36,596 nt of DNA from Thiomonas sp. FB-6 (lineage in GTDB: Bacteria > Pseudomonadota > Gammaproteobacteria > Burkholderiales > Burkholderiaceae_C). The notes beneath the pieces are model-generated. The model did no database searches. It was given only the letters and a program-made list of their open reading frames with translations, and was not told where the DNA came from. Below are positions 6,963-14,874 of this stretch, piece by piece. Positions within the stretch are counted from its first letter, which is position 1. Each line of letters begins with the position of its first letter. The position numbers and the translations under genes were made by a program. The stretch covers positions 1 through 36,596 of the forward strand of contig NZ_KB898503.1 in the NCBI RefSeq assembly GCF_000377645.1. Direction: 5' to 3'.

Positions 6963-7638
6963 ATGACGATAGTGCTGGGTCAATCTCAAAGCAGCGGTTG
7001 CCGCAGGCCAAGCCGCGCGGACAACACTGACGATCTCGCTATGCGAAAGTTCGTCGCTCTGCCGGGGTCGATGTTCGATCTGAGGTCGGGAGTCGGGTTC
7101 GCGCGCAGTACCGATGAGACCGTCGAAGGAAACGAGACGCATTGAGGGAAGGGGCGGACCCGAAGGGGACTCGCGCCAGTTGAGCCAGGGCCGGACACAG
7201 ACCCGGAGCGCCGCCGCGAAGCACCCGCGGCCCGTGCACAATGCTCAGTCGGATCAACGCCCCTCGAAACTCTGTCGTCAGCCCCTCGGGCGCCGGCCCT
7301 GCGGTTTCGAGACTTTGTTGTCTCTTTCTACACTTTGTTGTCCGAAACCTCCCTCATTGCGCACCGCTCTCTTCGTTCCGGGTCCCCGCGATTCCGTGAA
7401 GAACCTTTTTTTGGGGGAGGCGGGAGACTTCCTTTGAGCTCCAGATGCAATGCACCCTGAAGCAGGGTGGCGGTGTCGTTTGGGTCGAGGTCCGACTCAA
7501 GCCGATCCGACGAGCAGACAGGTCTTGCCGAGCTGTCGCCGAGGTATTCGAGAATGCGATGGCTTCGATGATTTTCGTATTGGACGCGACGAACATGCCC
7601 TTGCTACCTTGTTCTCAAAACCAGCAAGGAGACAGGAC
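6963..7638. other. About 675-base intergenic stretch with a motif pair
   Basis: No gene with a recognisable domain lies here on either strand. Its one structured element is the ACTTTGTTGTC repeat pair at 7303-7349, described separately. Small frames around 7114-7437 and 7354-7596 have no recognisable features. The last 15 bases hold the AAGGAG ribosome-binding site of the next gene (near 7626-7631). Confidence 0.4.
7303..7349 (+). repeat. Two direct ACTTTGTTGTC motifs inside an inverted GGTTTCG/CGAAACC
   Basis: GACTTTGTTGTCTC (from 7311) and ACACTTTGTTGTCCGA (from 7330) are direct copies about 20 bp apart, enclosed by GGTTTCG (7303-7309) and CGAAACC (7343-7349). The same core, ACACTTTGTTRTCCGA, recurs at 12343-12363 and 29711-29734 and in reverse near 12381, 12493, 12696, 29751 and 29863. 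The 7303 copy faces right. Arrays of short repeats at element ends are typical of Mu/Tn7/Tn5053-type transposons, but no such transposase is in the window. Confidence 0.6.
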
Positions 7639-8988
7639 ATGCTCGAGACGACGGCTGATCCGCGACGGCGCATCCATGCCACGGACGGCAGGGGAGAAGC
7701 AGTGCGCGTTACGCCTGCCATCGTGGCCGCGGTGGCTGCCGGCAACGCAATCGAGTACTTCGACTTCCTCGCCTACGCGATTTTCGCAATCTTCATCGGC
7801 AAGGCCTATTTCCCCGCGGACAGCGCGCTGAACAGCCTCCTCGTGTCCCTGGCTGTATTCGGCGTGGGATTCCTCACGCGGCCGATCGGTGGCGCGCTGT
7901 TCGGCATCATTGGCGATGTGGTTGGTCGCCGTAGCGCACTCCTATGGACGTTGGGCCTCATCGCACTGGGTTCGCTGGGCATTGCGCTGACTCCCTCTTA
8001 TGCCAGCATCGGACTACTCGCTCCCATCGTGGTGGTGGCCTGCCGATTGCTGCAAGGGCTGGCCCTTGGCGGTGAAATGGGGCCTTCCAGCGCATTCCTG
8101 ATCGAAATCGCCCCGCCCCACCGGCGCGGTCTGTATCAAGGATGGCAACTGGCGAGCCAGGGCCTAGGTATCGCGCTGGCTGGGGGCGCGGGGTTAGTGA
8201 TCAGCGAAATACTGAGCCCCCAGGAATTGCATGCTTGGGGATGGCGCATTCCTTTCGTGCTCAGCGCGCTGCTGGTTCCATTGATGGCGCTGTTGCGCCG
8301 TGCGATGCCTGAGACTGCCGTTGCGCATCCGCCTCGCGGTACCGCAAGCGAGTCCTCCGGGCTGGGGGTCGGCGCGGGCATCTTCGCCGCGGCTACGGTG
8401 GTCATTGCCGGCGGCGCCGTCACGGCCTACCTGGGGCTCTACATGACAACCTACGCGTTGCACACGCTCAAGATGCCCGTTCAGGTTGCTCTGGCCGCCA
8501 CGCTCGTGGTTGGCGTCGTGCTTTTCGTCTTCGCCATGCTGGCCGGCGCAATGTGCGATCGCTACGGACGGCGAGCGCTTATGGTCTGGCCGAGACTGCT
8601 ATCCGTCGTGCTTTTGGTCCCTGCCTTCGAGTGGCTCGTCCGTGCACCGAACGCTCTGACGCTGTTCTCGGTGTCGGCCGGCATCGCCATCATCAACGCG
8701 CTCTCCGGCGGCGCATCCCTCATTGCGATTCCAGAGCTCTTCCCTCCGCGCACGCGCTCGCGTGGCACGGGGATGATCTACGCCTTGGGCGTCGCGTTGT
8801 TCGGCGGTACGGCCCAGTTCGTGGCAACCTGGCTCCTGCATGCGACGCACCAAGCCACGGCACCGGCTTGGTACGTGGCGGGCATCAGTCTCATCGCGGC
8901 AATAGCTGCACTGTTCCTCCCGGAGACGCGCGGCGCGCTGCCCGAGCACCGCGATGCCGGCCCCGGCGCACCAGAGCGCCGGCGTTGA
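7639..8988 (+). CDS. MFS transporter, metabolite:H+ symporter (MHS) type
   Basis: A 449-residue transporter with about 12 membrane segments. The first segment, NAIEYFDFLAYAIFAIFIGK, is the signature start of the MHS group (citrate, alpha-ketoglutarate, shikimate and aromatic-acid proton symporters). FLTRPIGGALFGIIGDVVGRR (first loop), GWQLASQGLGIALAGGAGL and AGAMCDRYGRRALM (repeat of motif A in the second half) also fit. The ATG at 7639 has AAGGAG 8 bases upstream. It ends with TGA immediately followed by the lyase ATG, so the two are coupled; the pairing suggests uptake of the lyase pathway's carboxylated substrate. The specific substrate is unknown. Confidence 0.9.
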   Translation: MLETTADPRRRIHATDGRGEAVRVTPAIVAAVAAGNAIEYFDFLAYAIFAIFIGKAYFPADSALNSLLVSLAVFGVGFLTRPIGGALFGIIGDVVGRRSALLWTLGLIALGSLGIALTPSYASIGLLAPIVVVACRLLQGLALGGEMGPSSAFLIEIAPPHRRGLYQGWQLASQGLGIALAGGAGLVISEILSPQELHAWGWRIPFVLSALLVPLMALLRRAMPETAVAHPPRGTASESSGLGVGAGIFAAATVVIAGGAVTAYLGLYMTTYALHTLKMPVQVALAATLVVGVVLFVFAMLAGAMCDRYGRRALMVWPRLLSVVLLVPAFEWLVRAPNALTLFSVSAGIAIINALSGGASLIAIPELFPPRTRSRGTGMIYALGVALFGGTAQFVATWLLHATHQATAPAWYVAGISLIAAIAALFLPETRGALPEHRDAGPGAPERRR

Positions 8989-10368
8989 ATGTCGCCCAGG
9001 TCTGATTTTCGAATGTTCGAGCATCGAGATACCCTGGATCCCTGTGGCGTGCGCGCGAAGATCGAGCACATTTTCTCCGAGCGCGCCACCGTGGCACGGG
9101 TGCTGCAATTCGAAGCGGTGATCGCCGCGGCACAGGCACGGAACGGGCTCATTCCCCGGGAGGCAGCCGAGGAAATCCAGATCCGCGCGCACGAGCACAT
9201 GGTGCCCGCCGAGGCCGTGCAGCGCAGGCTGCTGGATGCTGGTCATCCCATGGTGGCGATTCTCGACGCGTGGGCCGAGTGCCTATCGCCAGCGGCCGCG
9301 GAGTGGATCCACTTTGGAGCAACGACTGCCGATGTACTGCGTACGGTGCAAGGTATGCAGTTGCACGATGTCGTCGATGCGCTGGAGCCCGCCATGCGAA
9401 GCGTCGAGTCCATGCTCGCCGCCCTGGCGATCAGGCATCGGGCTACGCCAATGATCGGACGCACGCTCGGGCGCCATGCGTTGCCTATCACCTTCGGCTT
9501 CAAGGTGGCTGTGTGGTTGGCCGAGAATCGGCGCAACCTGGACCGCTTGCGCGCTTGGCGCGTCGGGGCCAGCTGCGGCGTGTTCAGCGGCGCCGTCGGC
9601 ACCTACTCGATTCTCGGAAGTCACGGGCCGCGGGTCGAGGTGGAGGTGCTGCGCGAGCTTGGGCTCGGATCTCCGGAGGTGATCGACCCCAAGGGAAGCT
9701 TCGACCGCTATGCCGAATTCGCGTCGATTCTCGCTATTGCGGCGAAGAGCTACGGGCGCATCGCACAGGAAGTCTTCCTGCTGCAGGGCGATGACATCCG
9801 CGAACTCGGCGAGTCCAGCTCGGCCGTCGGGTCGTCCACGATGCCGCACAAGAGCAACCCGACCCTGAGCATCGAGGTGTTGTCTCGCTCGCGTGAAGTA
9901 GGGGCCATGCTTGACGTGATACTTGACTGGATGCTGGTCGTGCACGAACGCGACTCCGCCCATCACGATGGCACGCTAACTCGCATGTGCATCGATTTCG
10001 GACAACTCCTCTCGTGCATGTGCGCGCTGCTCGGACGGCTGCAGATCTTTCCCCAAAACATGTTGCGCAACATCGGCCGCACTCACGGCATGGTTTTTGC
10101 CGAGGCGCTCACGCAGCGCCTAGCTCCGCTTATCGGTCGGCGTACCGCACATAGCCGGCTGCACGCCTTGGCCGTGGAGGCGGCCGAGCGCGGACAGGAT
10201 CTGTTCGATGCGGTCGCACAGGACCCGCATCTGGGTCCCTTGCTGGGCGAAGATATTCGGGCCACGGTGACCGCCGATCAAGGTGAGACCGCGCGAACGG
10301 TTGATCGTGTCCTTGCAAATCTGGGGCTGGAACAGGCCGAAGCGCCGGGGCACGATCAGTCCGCTTGA
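8989..10368 (+). CDS. 3-carboxy-muconate cycloisomerase-like lyase (fumarase/aspartase superfamily)
   Basis: A 459-residue member of the argininosuccinate/adenylosuccinate lyase superfamily. The superfamily signature GSSTMPHKSNP is at residues 281-291, with the catalytic serine loop, and HFGATTADVLRT is at 108-119. The second active-site segment reads GRTLGRHALPITFGFK; it lacks the His of adenylosuccinate lyases (GRTHgq) and resembles the carboxymuconate cycloisomerase pattern (RTwlQ.A.P.TFG). It may therefore cycloisomerise a carboxy-muconate or cleave a related substituted succinate. ATG 8989 abuts the transporter stop; a second in-frame ATG at 9013 is also possible. Downstream is a convergent LysR gene. 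Family is secure; reaction is inferred. Confidence 0.8.
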   Translation: MSPRSDFRMFEHRDTLDPCGVRAKIEHIFSERATVARVLQFEAVIAAAQARNGLIPREAAEEIQIRAHEHMVPAEAVQRRLLDAGHPMVAILDAWAECLSPAAAEWIHFGATTADVLRTVQGMQLHDVVDALEPAMRSVESMLAALAIRHRATPMIGRTLGRHALPITFGFKVAVWLAENRRNLDRLRAWRVGASCGVFSGAVGTYSILGSHGPRVEVEVLRELGLGSPEVIDPKGSFDRYAEFASILAIAAKSYGRIAQEVFLLQGDDIRELGESSSAVGSSTMPHKSNPTLSIEVLSRSREVGAMLDVILDWMLVVHERDSAHHDGTLTRMCIDFGQLLSCMCALLGRLQIFPQNMLRNIGRTHGMVFAEALTQRLAPLIGRRTAHSRLHALAVEAAERGQDLFDAVAQDPHLGPLLGEDIRATVTADQGETARTVDRVLANLGLEQAEAPGHDQSA

Positions 10369-10388
10369 GGCCGAGCTCGTCTCGGCCT
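10368..10388. terminator. Bidirectional stem-loop terminator
   Basis: AGGCCGAG (10368-10375) and CTCGGCCT (10381-10388) form a perfect 8-bp stem with a 5-base loop, starting at the last base of the lyase stop codon. A GTTTTT run follows at 10399-10404, some 10 bases downstream. It separates the rightward transporter-lyase pair from the convergent LysR gene. Confidence 0.65.
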
Positions 10389-10417
10389 GGCGCAGCAAGT
10401 TTTTGGGGGGGCGGCCT

Positions 10418-11395
10418 TCAAGTGGCTTGGCTTGGATGTTGCGCCATCTTGCCCGCAGTGCGCCGCAAGGTGGCGACCAGGTGCTGTGCCGCCTCGCTGG
10501 CCTCGGGCCCCCTCCACAACAGACCCATTGGTCCAAGCCCACGTAGGCCCGGGAAGCGCAGCTCGGTCAGCGTGCCAGCCTCAAGCGAGGGGCGCGCGAT
10601 GGTGAATGGAACCAACGCGATCAGTTCGAGTTGATTGACCAATTCGGCGATCAGCAGCGGCGAACGCGTGCTCACCTTGCACACATTCGGCGCGGCGGCA
10701 CCAGAGGCGGCCCATAGTTCCTCGAAGATCTGTCGCGCCGGGATGCCGCTGGGAGGCAGCAGCCATTCGAATCGTGCGAGGTCATCAAGGGTCAGACTGT
10801 TCATGCGGGCAAGCGCGTGTGTTATGGGCACCACCAGCACATGGGCATCGTCGACCAGGGCTTCGAAGACATAGCCCTGAGGCACCTCCCCGGGATGGCG
10901 ACATACGAACAGGTCGGCGCCATCCTCGGCGATCAGTGCGGACAGGGAGAAAATGTCCACATCGAGCACGTCGACGCAAATGTCCGCGTGCCGTCGGGCG
11001 AACTCCCCCAGGCCGGCCGCCAGGACGCCGGAAACCCCGGCGGCGACCGAGGCCAAGCGCAGGCTGGCACTGGCTCCAAGGCGTTGTTGCACGGCACGCT
11101 CAGCGCATCGGCGAGTGTCATCGATCAGGCGCCTGAGGAGCGGGAGGAGTTCTCGGCCTGCAGGTGCCACCCGCATGCCGCGGGCGTGGCGCTCGAACAG
11201 CGGAATGCCCAGTTGCGCCTCGAAGTCGGCGATGGCCTTGGTTGCTGCCGGCTGGGATATGCGCAGCGCCTGCGCGACCTTTTGCAGACTGCCCAGCTCT
11301 GCGGCGAGGGCCACGACTTGCAGGTTACGTAAGCGGGTGCCCCTCATCAGTCGGGAGAACAGTGCTTCGGTTGCGTCGGACGGGGGCTTGGGCAT
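10418..11395 (-). CDS. LysR-family transcriptional regulator
   Basis: A 325-residue LysR regulator. The winged helix at about residues 18-75 contains LRNLQVVALAAELGSLQKVA, QALRISQPAATKAIADFEAQ and LGIPLFERHARGMRVAPAGR. The C-terminal effector domain is of the GbpR/galactose-binding-regulator kind (RLRNLQ start, GVLAAGLGEF, LFVCRHPGEVPQGYVFEALV, LDDLARFEWLLPPSGIPARQ). ATG 11395 is chosen; an in-frame GTG at 11422 would add nine residues, and neither has a clear ribosome-binding site. It is convergent with the transporter-lyase pair and may regulate it, although LysR targets are more often divergent. A GTTCCA-N4-TGGAAC palindrome lies upstream at 11471-11486. Confidence 0.85.
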   Translation of the reverse strand: MPKPPSDATEALFSRLMRGTRLRNLQVVALAAELGSLQKVAQALRISQPAATKAIADFEAQLGIPLFERHARGMRVAPAGRELLPLLRRLIDDTRRCAERAVQQRLGASASLRLASVAAGVSGVLAAGLGEFARRHADICVDVLDVDIFSLSALIAEDGADLFVCRHPGEVPQGYVFEALVDDAHVLVVPITHALARMNSLTLDDLARFEWLLPPSGIPARQIFEELWAASGAAAPNVCKVSTRSPLLIAELVNQLELIALVPFTIARPSLEAGTLTELRFPGLRGLGPMGLLWRGPEASEAAQHLVATLRRTAGKMAQHPSQAT

Positions 11396-11470
11396 GGCTG
11401 GCAGCAGGCGAGTAGTGGGCACGGGCGTATCGTGCCCGCCGCGAGTAATTGAGGGCGCAGGGCTGCTTAT

Positions 11471-11486
11471 GTTCCATTTTTGGAAC
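11471..11486. promoter_or_regulatory. Palindrome upstream of LysR gene
   Basis: GTTCCA (11471-11476), TTTT, TGGAAC (11481-11486): a perfect 6-bp inverted repeat 76 bases before the ATG at 11395. The spacing and T/A-rich centre fit a LysR half-site pair, so it may be an autoregulatory site. It also lies only 10 bases from the broken end of an IS21 remnant, so the upstream control region may be truncated. Confidence 0.4.
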
Positions 11487-11495
11487 GGCGTCGTC

Positions 11496-11692
11496 CTACC
11501 TCGCTGTAGGTCAAGCCAGCCTGCAGATGCAGGCGCAATGTCTCGCGGATCTGGCGCATCGTGATTCTTGTTGTGGGCATCGGCGTCGCTCGCAAAAAGC
11601 GAGCAGCCTATGCCGGCTCAGGGAATCACTTGCCGCCCCCCGATCGTCCACGATCACGCTGAAATGCCGTCCACGATGGGCTGAAATACGCA
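11496..11692 (-). mobile_element. IS21-family element remnant (left end and istA start), inverted
   Basis: The reverse strand here closely matches the left end of the complete IS21-type element at 13140. From 11692 leftward come the terminal GCGTATTTCAG, two units of the ATCGTGGACG terminal repeat, the pre-istA leader and an ATG at 11580 encoding MPTTRITMRQIRETLRLHLQ and about eight further istA residues. Similarity ends near 11496 and the frame then hits a stop. It differs from the intact copy by point changes and has two rather than five terminal repeats, so it derives from a separate insertion. Its outer end lies directly downstream of the orphan antitoxin and cuts that operon. Confidence 0.85.
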
Positions 11693-12530
11693 GCCGCCCA
11701 AGCGAGCGAGCCTGACGGGCTGTCATCCCGCGAAGCCGGAGGCGACGGATTCGAGATAGGCGATCGCGTCGTCTGTCCGGCCTTCTTGGACGACTTGCAG
11801 CAGGGTCTTGTGGCGGAACGCAGCAACGGGTTCGTTCTTGATGAAAAAGGCGAGTCGCTGCCGATCGGTTTGAATGGCCGCCGCGGCCGACAACAGCCTT
11901 ACGAGGTCGCGCAGCGTGGCCTGCAGGCGAGGCGACTCCGAGTGCATTCGCAAGGTGTTCCGATGCACGCCTGCAAGGGCCGCCAGCTCCTGCTGCCGCA
12001 TCTCGAGCAGCTCGGCGAGCCTGGAGGGGGACAGCCGGGAGGTGCCCGGCTCGCGCATGGACTCGAGCACATCAGCCGAAAGCGCTGGCATCGGGAGCCC
12101 CTTGGTGGATCTCAATGAGCACATATTACGCACAGAACACGCATACCGTGAGTCCATTCCCTTGGCCAATGGCGCTGGGCTCGCTCGATGCGCGGGCCGG
12201 CGCCAAGCAGACCCGACGGTCTCGAATGCGGCGTCAAGGGCGCGACCCGGCATCCTCAGCACCGGACAGGCAAAATCTCCCTATCGAACAACGCGCTTCA
12301 ACACTCTGTTCCCTCCCCGCAGGCGGAAAAAGAAGAGGCGTTTGACACTTTGTTATCCGACACCTTCCCGGAGGCGTCGCACAACAAAGTGTAGAAACCG
12401 CTTCAGAGGGGCTGGCGCCTCTCCGCCAGAGCTACAGGCCTGGCAGAGTTTGAAAATTCGCGGGGCGATGTGGGCGGCGGTCGCGGGGTACTGGACAACA
12501 GAGTGTCGAACGTCAGCGTCGGCATTGAGG
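11688..12530. repeat. Duplicated antitoxin/motif module, copy A
   Basis: This segment and 29036-29900 are alike throughout at roughly 85-90 % by eye, in the same orientation. Each carries the antitoxin gene, its promoter region, a segment with CAGGCAAAATCTCCCTATCG, and a convergent array of ACACTTTGTT motifs. Copy A begins at the IS21 remnant and fades after about 12530, although GCTATTGGAGTTCT at about 12721 also matches about 30029 in copy B. Boundaries are approximate because no alignment was run. Confidence 0.8.
11723..12091 (-). CDS. Orphan Xre/MbcA/ParS-family antitoxin, copy A
   Basis: A 122-residue protein. Residues about 20-60 form a Xre-like helix-turn-helix (SPSRLAELLEMRQQELAALA, GVHRNTLRMHSESPRLQATL) and residues about 65-120 a ParS/MbcA toxin-binding domain (DUF2384), ending FRHKTLLQVVQEGRTDDAIA, YLESVASGFAG. 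Such antitoxins normally precede a RES-domain NAD-degrading toxin and neutralise it. Here the frame that overlaps the stop (ATGA) is cut after about 12 codons by the IS21 remnant and no RES gene follows. AAGGGG precedes the ATG. A near-identical copy lies at 29072-29440. Family is confident; an orphan state is what is seen; present function is unknown. Confidence 0.85.
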   Translation of the reverse strand: MPALSADVLESMREPGTSRLSPSRLAELLEMRQQELAALAGVHRNTLRMHSESPRLQATLRDLVRLLSAAAAIQTDRQRLAFFIKNEPVAAFRHKTLLQVVQEGRTDDAIAYLESVASGFAG

Positions 12531-12712
12531 TTTTTCGTAGTAGAGCTCAGGGGAAAGCGAGCGAGTCGGAACGAGGCATTCGGCGTGCCCGCGAGACCGG
12601 AAGTCTCGCCATCCAGCTGCCGCATCATGCCTTGGTCGGCCACCACCTGCCGCGACTTCAGGCGCGCGTGGTCTGCAATCGTTGGGGTTGGCGGGCCAAC
12701 AAAGTGTCGAAG
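12297..12712. repeat. Array of ACACTTTGTT motifs, copy A
   Basis: Rightward copies: 12297-12314 (degenerate, ACACTCTGTT) and 12343-12363 (GACACTTTGTTATCCGAC). Leftward copies: 12381-12398 (ACAACAAAGTGTAG), 12493-12511 (ACAACAGAGTGTCGAAC) and 12696-12712 (CAACAAAGTGTCGAAG). The inner pair converge on an imperfect stem, CGACACCT (12358-12365) and AGGCGTCG (12372-12379), making a roughly 21-bp-armed palindrome from 12345 to 12394. The same order and hairpin recur at 29648-29883, but the sequences between differ more. No coding gene is recognisable from 12092 to 12825. Confidence 0.7.
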
Positions 12713-12825
12713 ATGTCCGCGGCTATTGGAGTTCTACTCGGCGGCTGACGCCGGGCAGTTTCGCTGCGATTCGACGTTAGGCTACCGCAGCCTCGTACAG
12801 GTCGAGCAAGCTCTGAAGGCGTAGG

Positions 12826-13139
12826 TCGGGGTAATGTCCCACCGAGTGGTGTAAGTCTTTGGCGCGGCGAGCTGCGAAGGGCGTAGCCCGGAGCAGCTCG
12901 CCGCGCGCCGGTCGTCCCTGGAGATGGGGGTGGCCATCGTGAAGTCCGGATAAGGTTGAGGTGCGACCCACCAATCCTTGTCTGAAGGAAACCACGATGA
13001 CCAACGCCACTATCGCATTGACCGAGCTCGCTGAGAAGGGGGCCGATGTCGACGTGCTGCGCCAGATGGTGCAGTTCATGGCCCAGCGCCTCATGGAGAT
13101 CGACGTGGAGGGGCGCTGCGGCGCCGGCTACGACGAGAA
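12826..13139 (+). mobile_element. IS256-family element, left part only
   Basis: The stretch GGGGTAATGTCCCACCGAGT at 12826 followed by GGTGTAAGTCTTTGG resembles an IS256-group terminal inverted repeat. About 150 bases of leader, including an internal inverted GCGGCGAGCTGC/GCAGCTCGCCGC pair, lead to a transposase start at 12997. The element is broken at 13139 by the IS21-type element. The missing part does not resume on the far side at 15877, so the right part was deleted or moved. Confidence 0.7.
12997..13137 (+). pseudogene. IS256-family transposase, first 47 codons
   Basis: The ATG at 12997 follows GAAGGAAACCACG. The product MTNATIALTELAEKGADVDV then LRQMVQFMAQRLMEIDVEGR and CGAGYDE is the conserved N-terminus of IS256-type (Transposase_mut) enzymes, whose full length is about 400 residues. 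The frame runs into the IS21 end at 13138-13140 and stops in the terminal repeats. The DDE catalytic domain is missing, so it is inactive. Confidence 0.85.
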
Positions 13140-13256
13140 TGCGTATTTCAGCCCATCGTGGACGGCATTTCAGGCTGATCGTGGACGGGCTTTCAGCGTG
13201 ATCGTGGACGGCGTTTCAGGCTGATCGTGGACGCTGTTTCAGCGTCATCGTGGACA
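13140..13256 (+). repeat. Five tandem 23-bp subterminal repeats of the IS21 element
   Basis: Five units of about 23 bp, each with TTTCAG near its start and ATCGTGGAC near its end, run head to tail; the middle bases alternate between GCTG and CGTG types. These are the transposase-binding terminal repeats of IS21-type elements. Similar units at 15743-15763 (direct) and 15813-15876 (inverted) form the other end. There are no spacers, so this is not a CRISPR array. Confidence 0.85.
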
Positions 13257-13320
13257 CCGGGAGGCGCGCAAGTGATTCCTTGGCCGGGCCTAGGCTGGTC
13301 GCTTTTTTCGAGCGACGCCG

Positions 13321-14862
13321 ATGCCCACAACAAGAGTCACGATGCGCCAGATCCGAGAGACGTTGCGCCTGCATCTGCAGGCTGGGCTGACCTACAGCGA
13401 GGTAGCCGGCGCGCTCAAGATTTCCAAGAGCGTGGTGGGCAAGTACGTGTTGCTGGCCCGGGTGGCCGGGGTGGACTGGGCGGTGACCCAGGCCCTGACC
13501 GACGCCGAGTTGGAGTCGCGGCTGTACCGCCCGCCGGTGCCGCGCGCCAGCTATCAGCTCGCGCCCGATTTCGCCGTCATCCACCAGGAGCTCAAGCGGC
13601 CCGGCGTGACGCTGATGCTGCTGTGGGAGGAGTACGCCCAGGGCAACGCGCTGGCGTACAAGTACACCAGCTTTTGCATCAAGTACCGCGAGTGGGCACA
13701 GACCCTCAAGCGCTCGATGCGCCAGGTGCATGTGGCCGGCGAGAAGCTGTTCGTCGACTACGCCGGGCAGACGGTGCCGATCACCGACCCGACCACCGGC
13801 GAGATCAGCGCTGCGCAGATCTTCGTGGCCACGCTGGGGGCGTCGACCTATACCTACGCCTTCGCCACGCCGCGCCAGACCACTGCCGACTGGATCGGCG
13901 CGCAGGTGCAGGCGCCGGAGTTCTTCGGCGGCGTGCCGCGGCTGATCGTGCCCGACCAGGCGCGCGCCCTGATCAAACACCCCGACCACTACGACCCGCT
14001 GCCCAACCGCACCTACGAGGAGTTCGCCAACCATTACGGCTGCGCGCTGCTGGCCGCACGCCCGGCGCATCCGAGAGATAAACCCAAGGTCGAAGGCGCC
14101 GTGCTCCTGGTCGAGAGGTGGATTCTGGCTCGGCTGCGCAACCGCCGCTTCTTCAGCCTGGTCGAGCTCAACGCGGCGATCGCCGCGCTCATTGCCGATC
14201 TGAACCTGCGCCCGTTCCAGAAGCTGCCCGGCTGCCGCCGCGACGCCTTCCTGGCCCTCGACGCCCCGGCGCTGTCGCCGCTGCCAGCCACGCGCTATGC
14301 GCTCGGAAGCTGGAAGCAGGCCAAGGTCCATGTCGACTACCACGTCGAGTTCGAGGGCCATTACTACAGCGTGCCGCACCGACTGGTCGGCAGCACGGTG
14401 GAGATGCGCGCGGGCGCCGGGCTGCTGGAGGTCTTCCACGCCAACCAGCGCGCGGCCTGTCACGCCCTGGACGCCCGGCGCGGCAAACACACGACCTTGC
14501 CCGAGCACATGCCGGCGTCGCACCGCGCGCACCTGGAATGGACCCCGGCCAAGCTCATCCAGTGGGGCCGCAGCGTCGGCGTGGCCGCCGCCGGCCTCGT
14601 GACCTGGCAGCTCGAGCACCGCCCGCATCCCGAGCAGGGCTACCGCGCCTGCCTGGGCCTCAAGCGCCTGGCACGCGAGTACACGCCGGCTCGCCTGGAA
14701 GCCGCCTGCGCCAGGGCTCTGGCGATCCGCTCGCCGACCTACGCCAGCGTGGCCTCGATCCTCAAGAGCGGACTGGACCGCCAACGTCCCTCGACCCCCA
14801 CGGCGGCGTCCACCGCCTTGCCCGAGCACGACAACGTGCGCGGCCCTGATTACTTCCACTGA
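13321..14862 (+). CDS. istA: IS21-family transposase IstA
   Basis: A full-length 513-residue transposase. It opens with an N-terminal helix-turn-helix (TMRQIRETLRLHLQAGLTYS, EVAGALKISKSVVGKYVLLA). The integrase core carries the DDE residues in LFVDYAGQTVPI (first Asp), GGVPRLIVPDQARALIK (second Asp; the usual VPDN is VPDQ here) and DKPKVEGAVLLVERW (Glu). The C-terminal part (WKQAKVHVDYHVEFEGHYYS) is the Mu-type beta-barrel DNA-binding region. ATG 13321 matches the ATG retained in the remnant at 11580. IstA catalyses strand transfer together with IstB, encoded 12 bases downstream. Confidence 0.95.
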   Translation: MPTTRVTMRQIRETLRLHLQAGLTYSEVAGALKISKSVVGKYVLLARVAGVDWAVTQALTDAELESRLYRPPVPRASYQLAPDFAVIHQELKRPGVTLMLLWEEYAQGNALAYKYTSFCIKYREWAQTLKRSMRQVHVAGEKLFVDYAGQTVPITDPTTGEISAAQIFVATLGASTYTYAFATPRQTTADWIGAQVQAPEFFGGVPRLIVPDQARALIKHPDHYDPLPNRTYEEFANHYGCALLAARPAHPRDKPKVEGAVLLVERWILARLRNRRFFSLVELNAAIAALIADLNLRPFQKLPGCRRDAFLALDAPALSPLPATRYALGSWKQAKVHVDYHVEFEGHYYSVPHRLVGSTVEMRAGAGLLEVFHANQRAACHALDARRGKHTTLPEHMPASHRAHLEWTPAKLIQWGRSVGVAAAGLVTWQLEHRPHPEQGYRACLGLKRLAREYTPARLEAACARALAIRSPTYASVASILKSGLDRQRPSTPTAASTALPEHDNVRGPDYFH

Positions 14863-14874
14863 AGGAGATGACCG

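Noticed and set aside
13140-13256. Five regular 23-bp repeats resembling a short CRISPR array
   Set aside because: There are no unique spacers; the units are contiguous and match repeats at the other end of the IS21 element.
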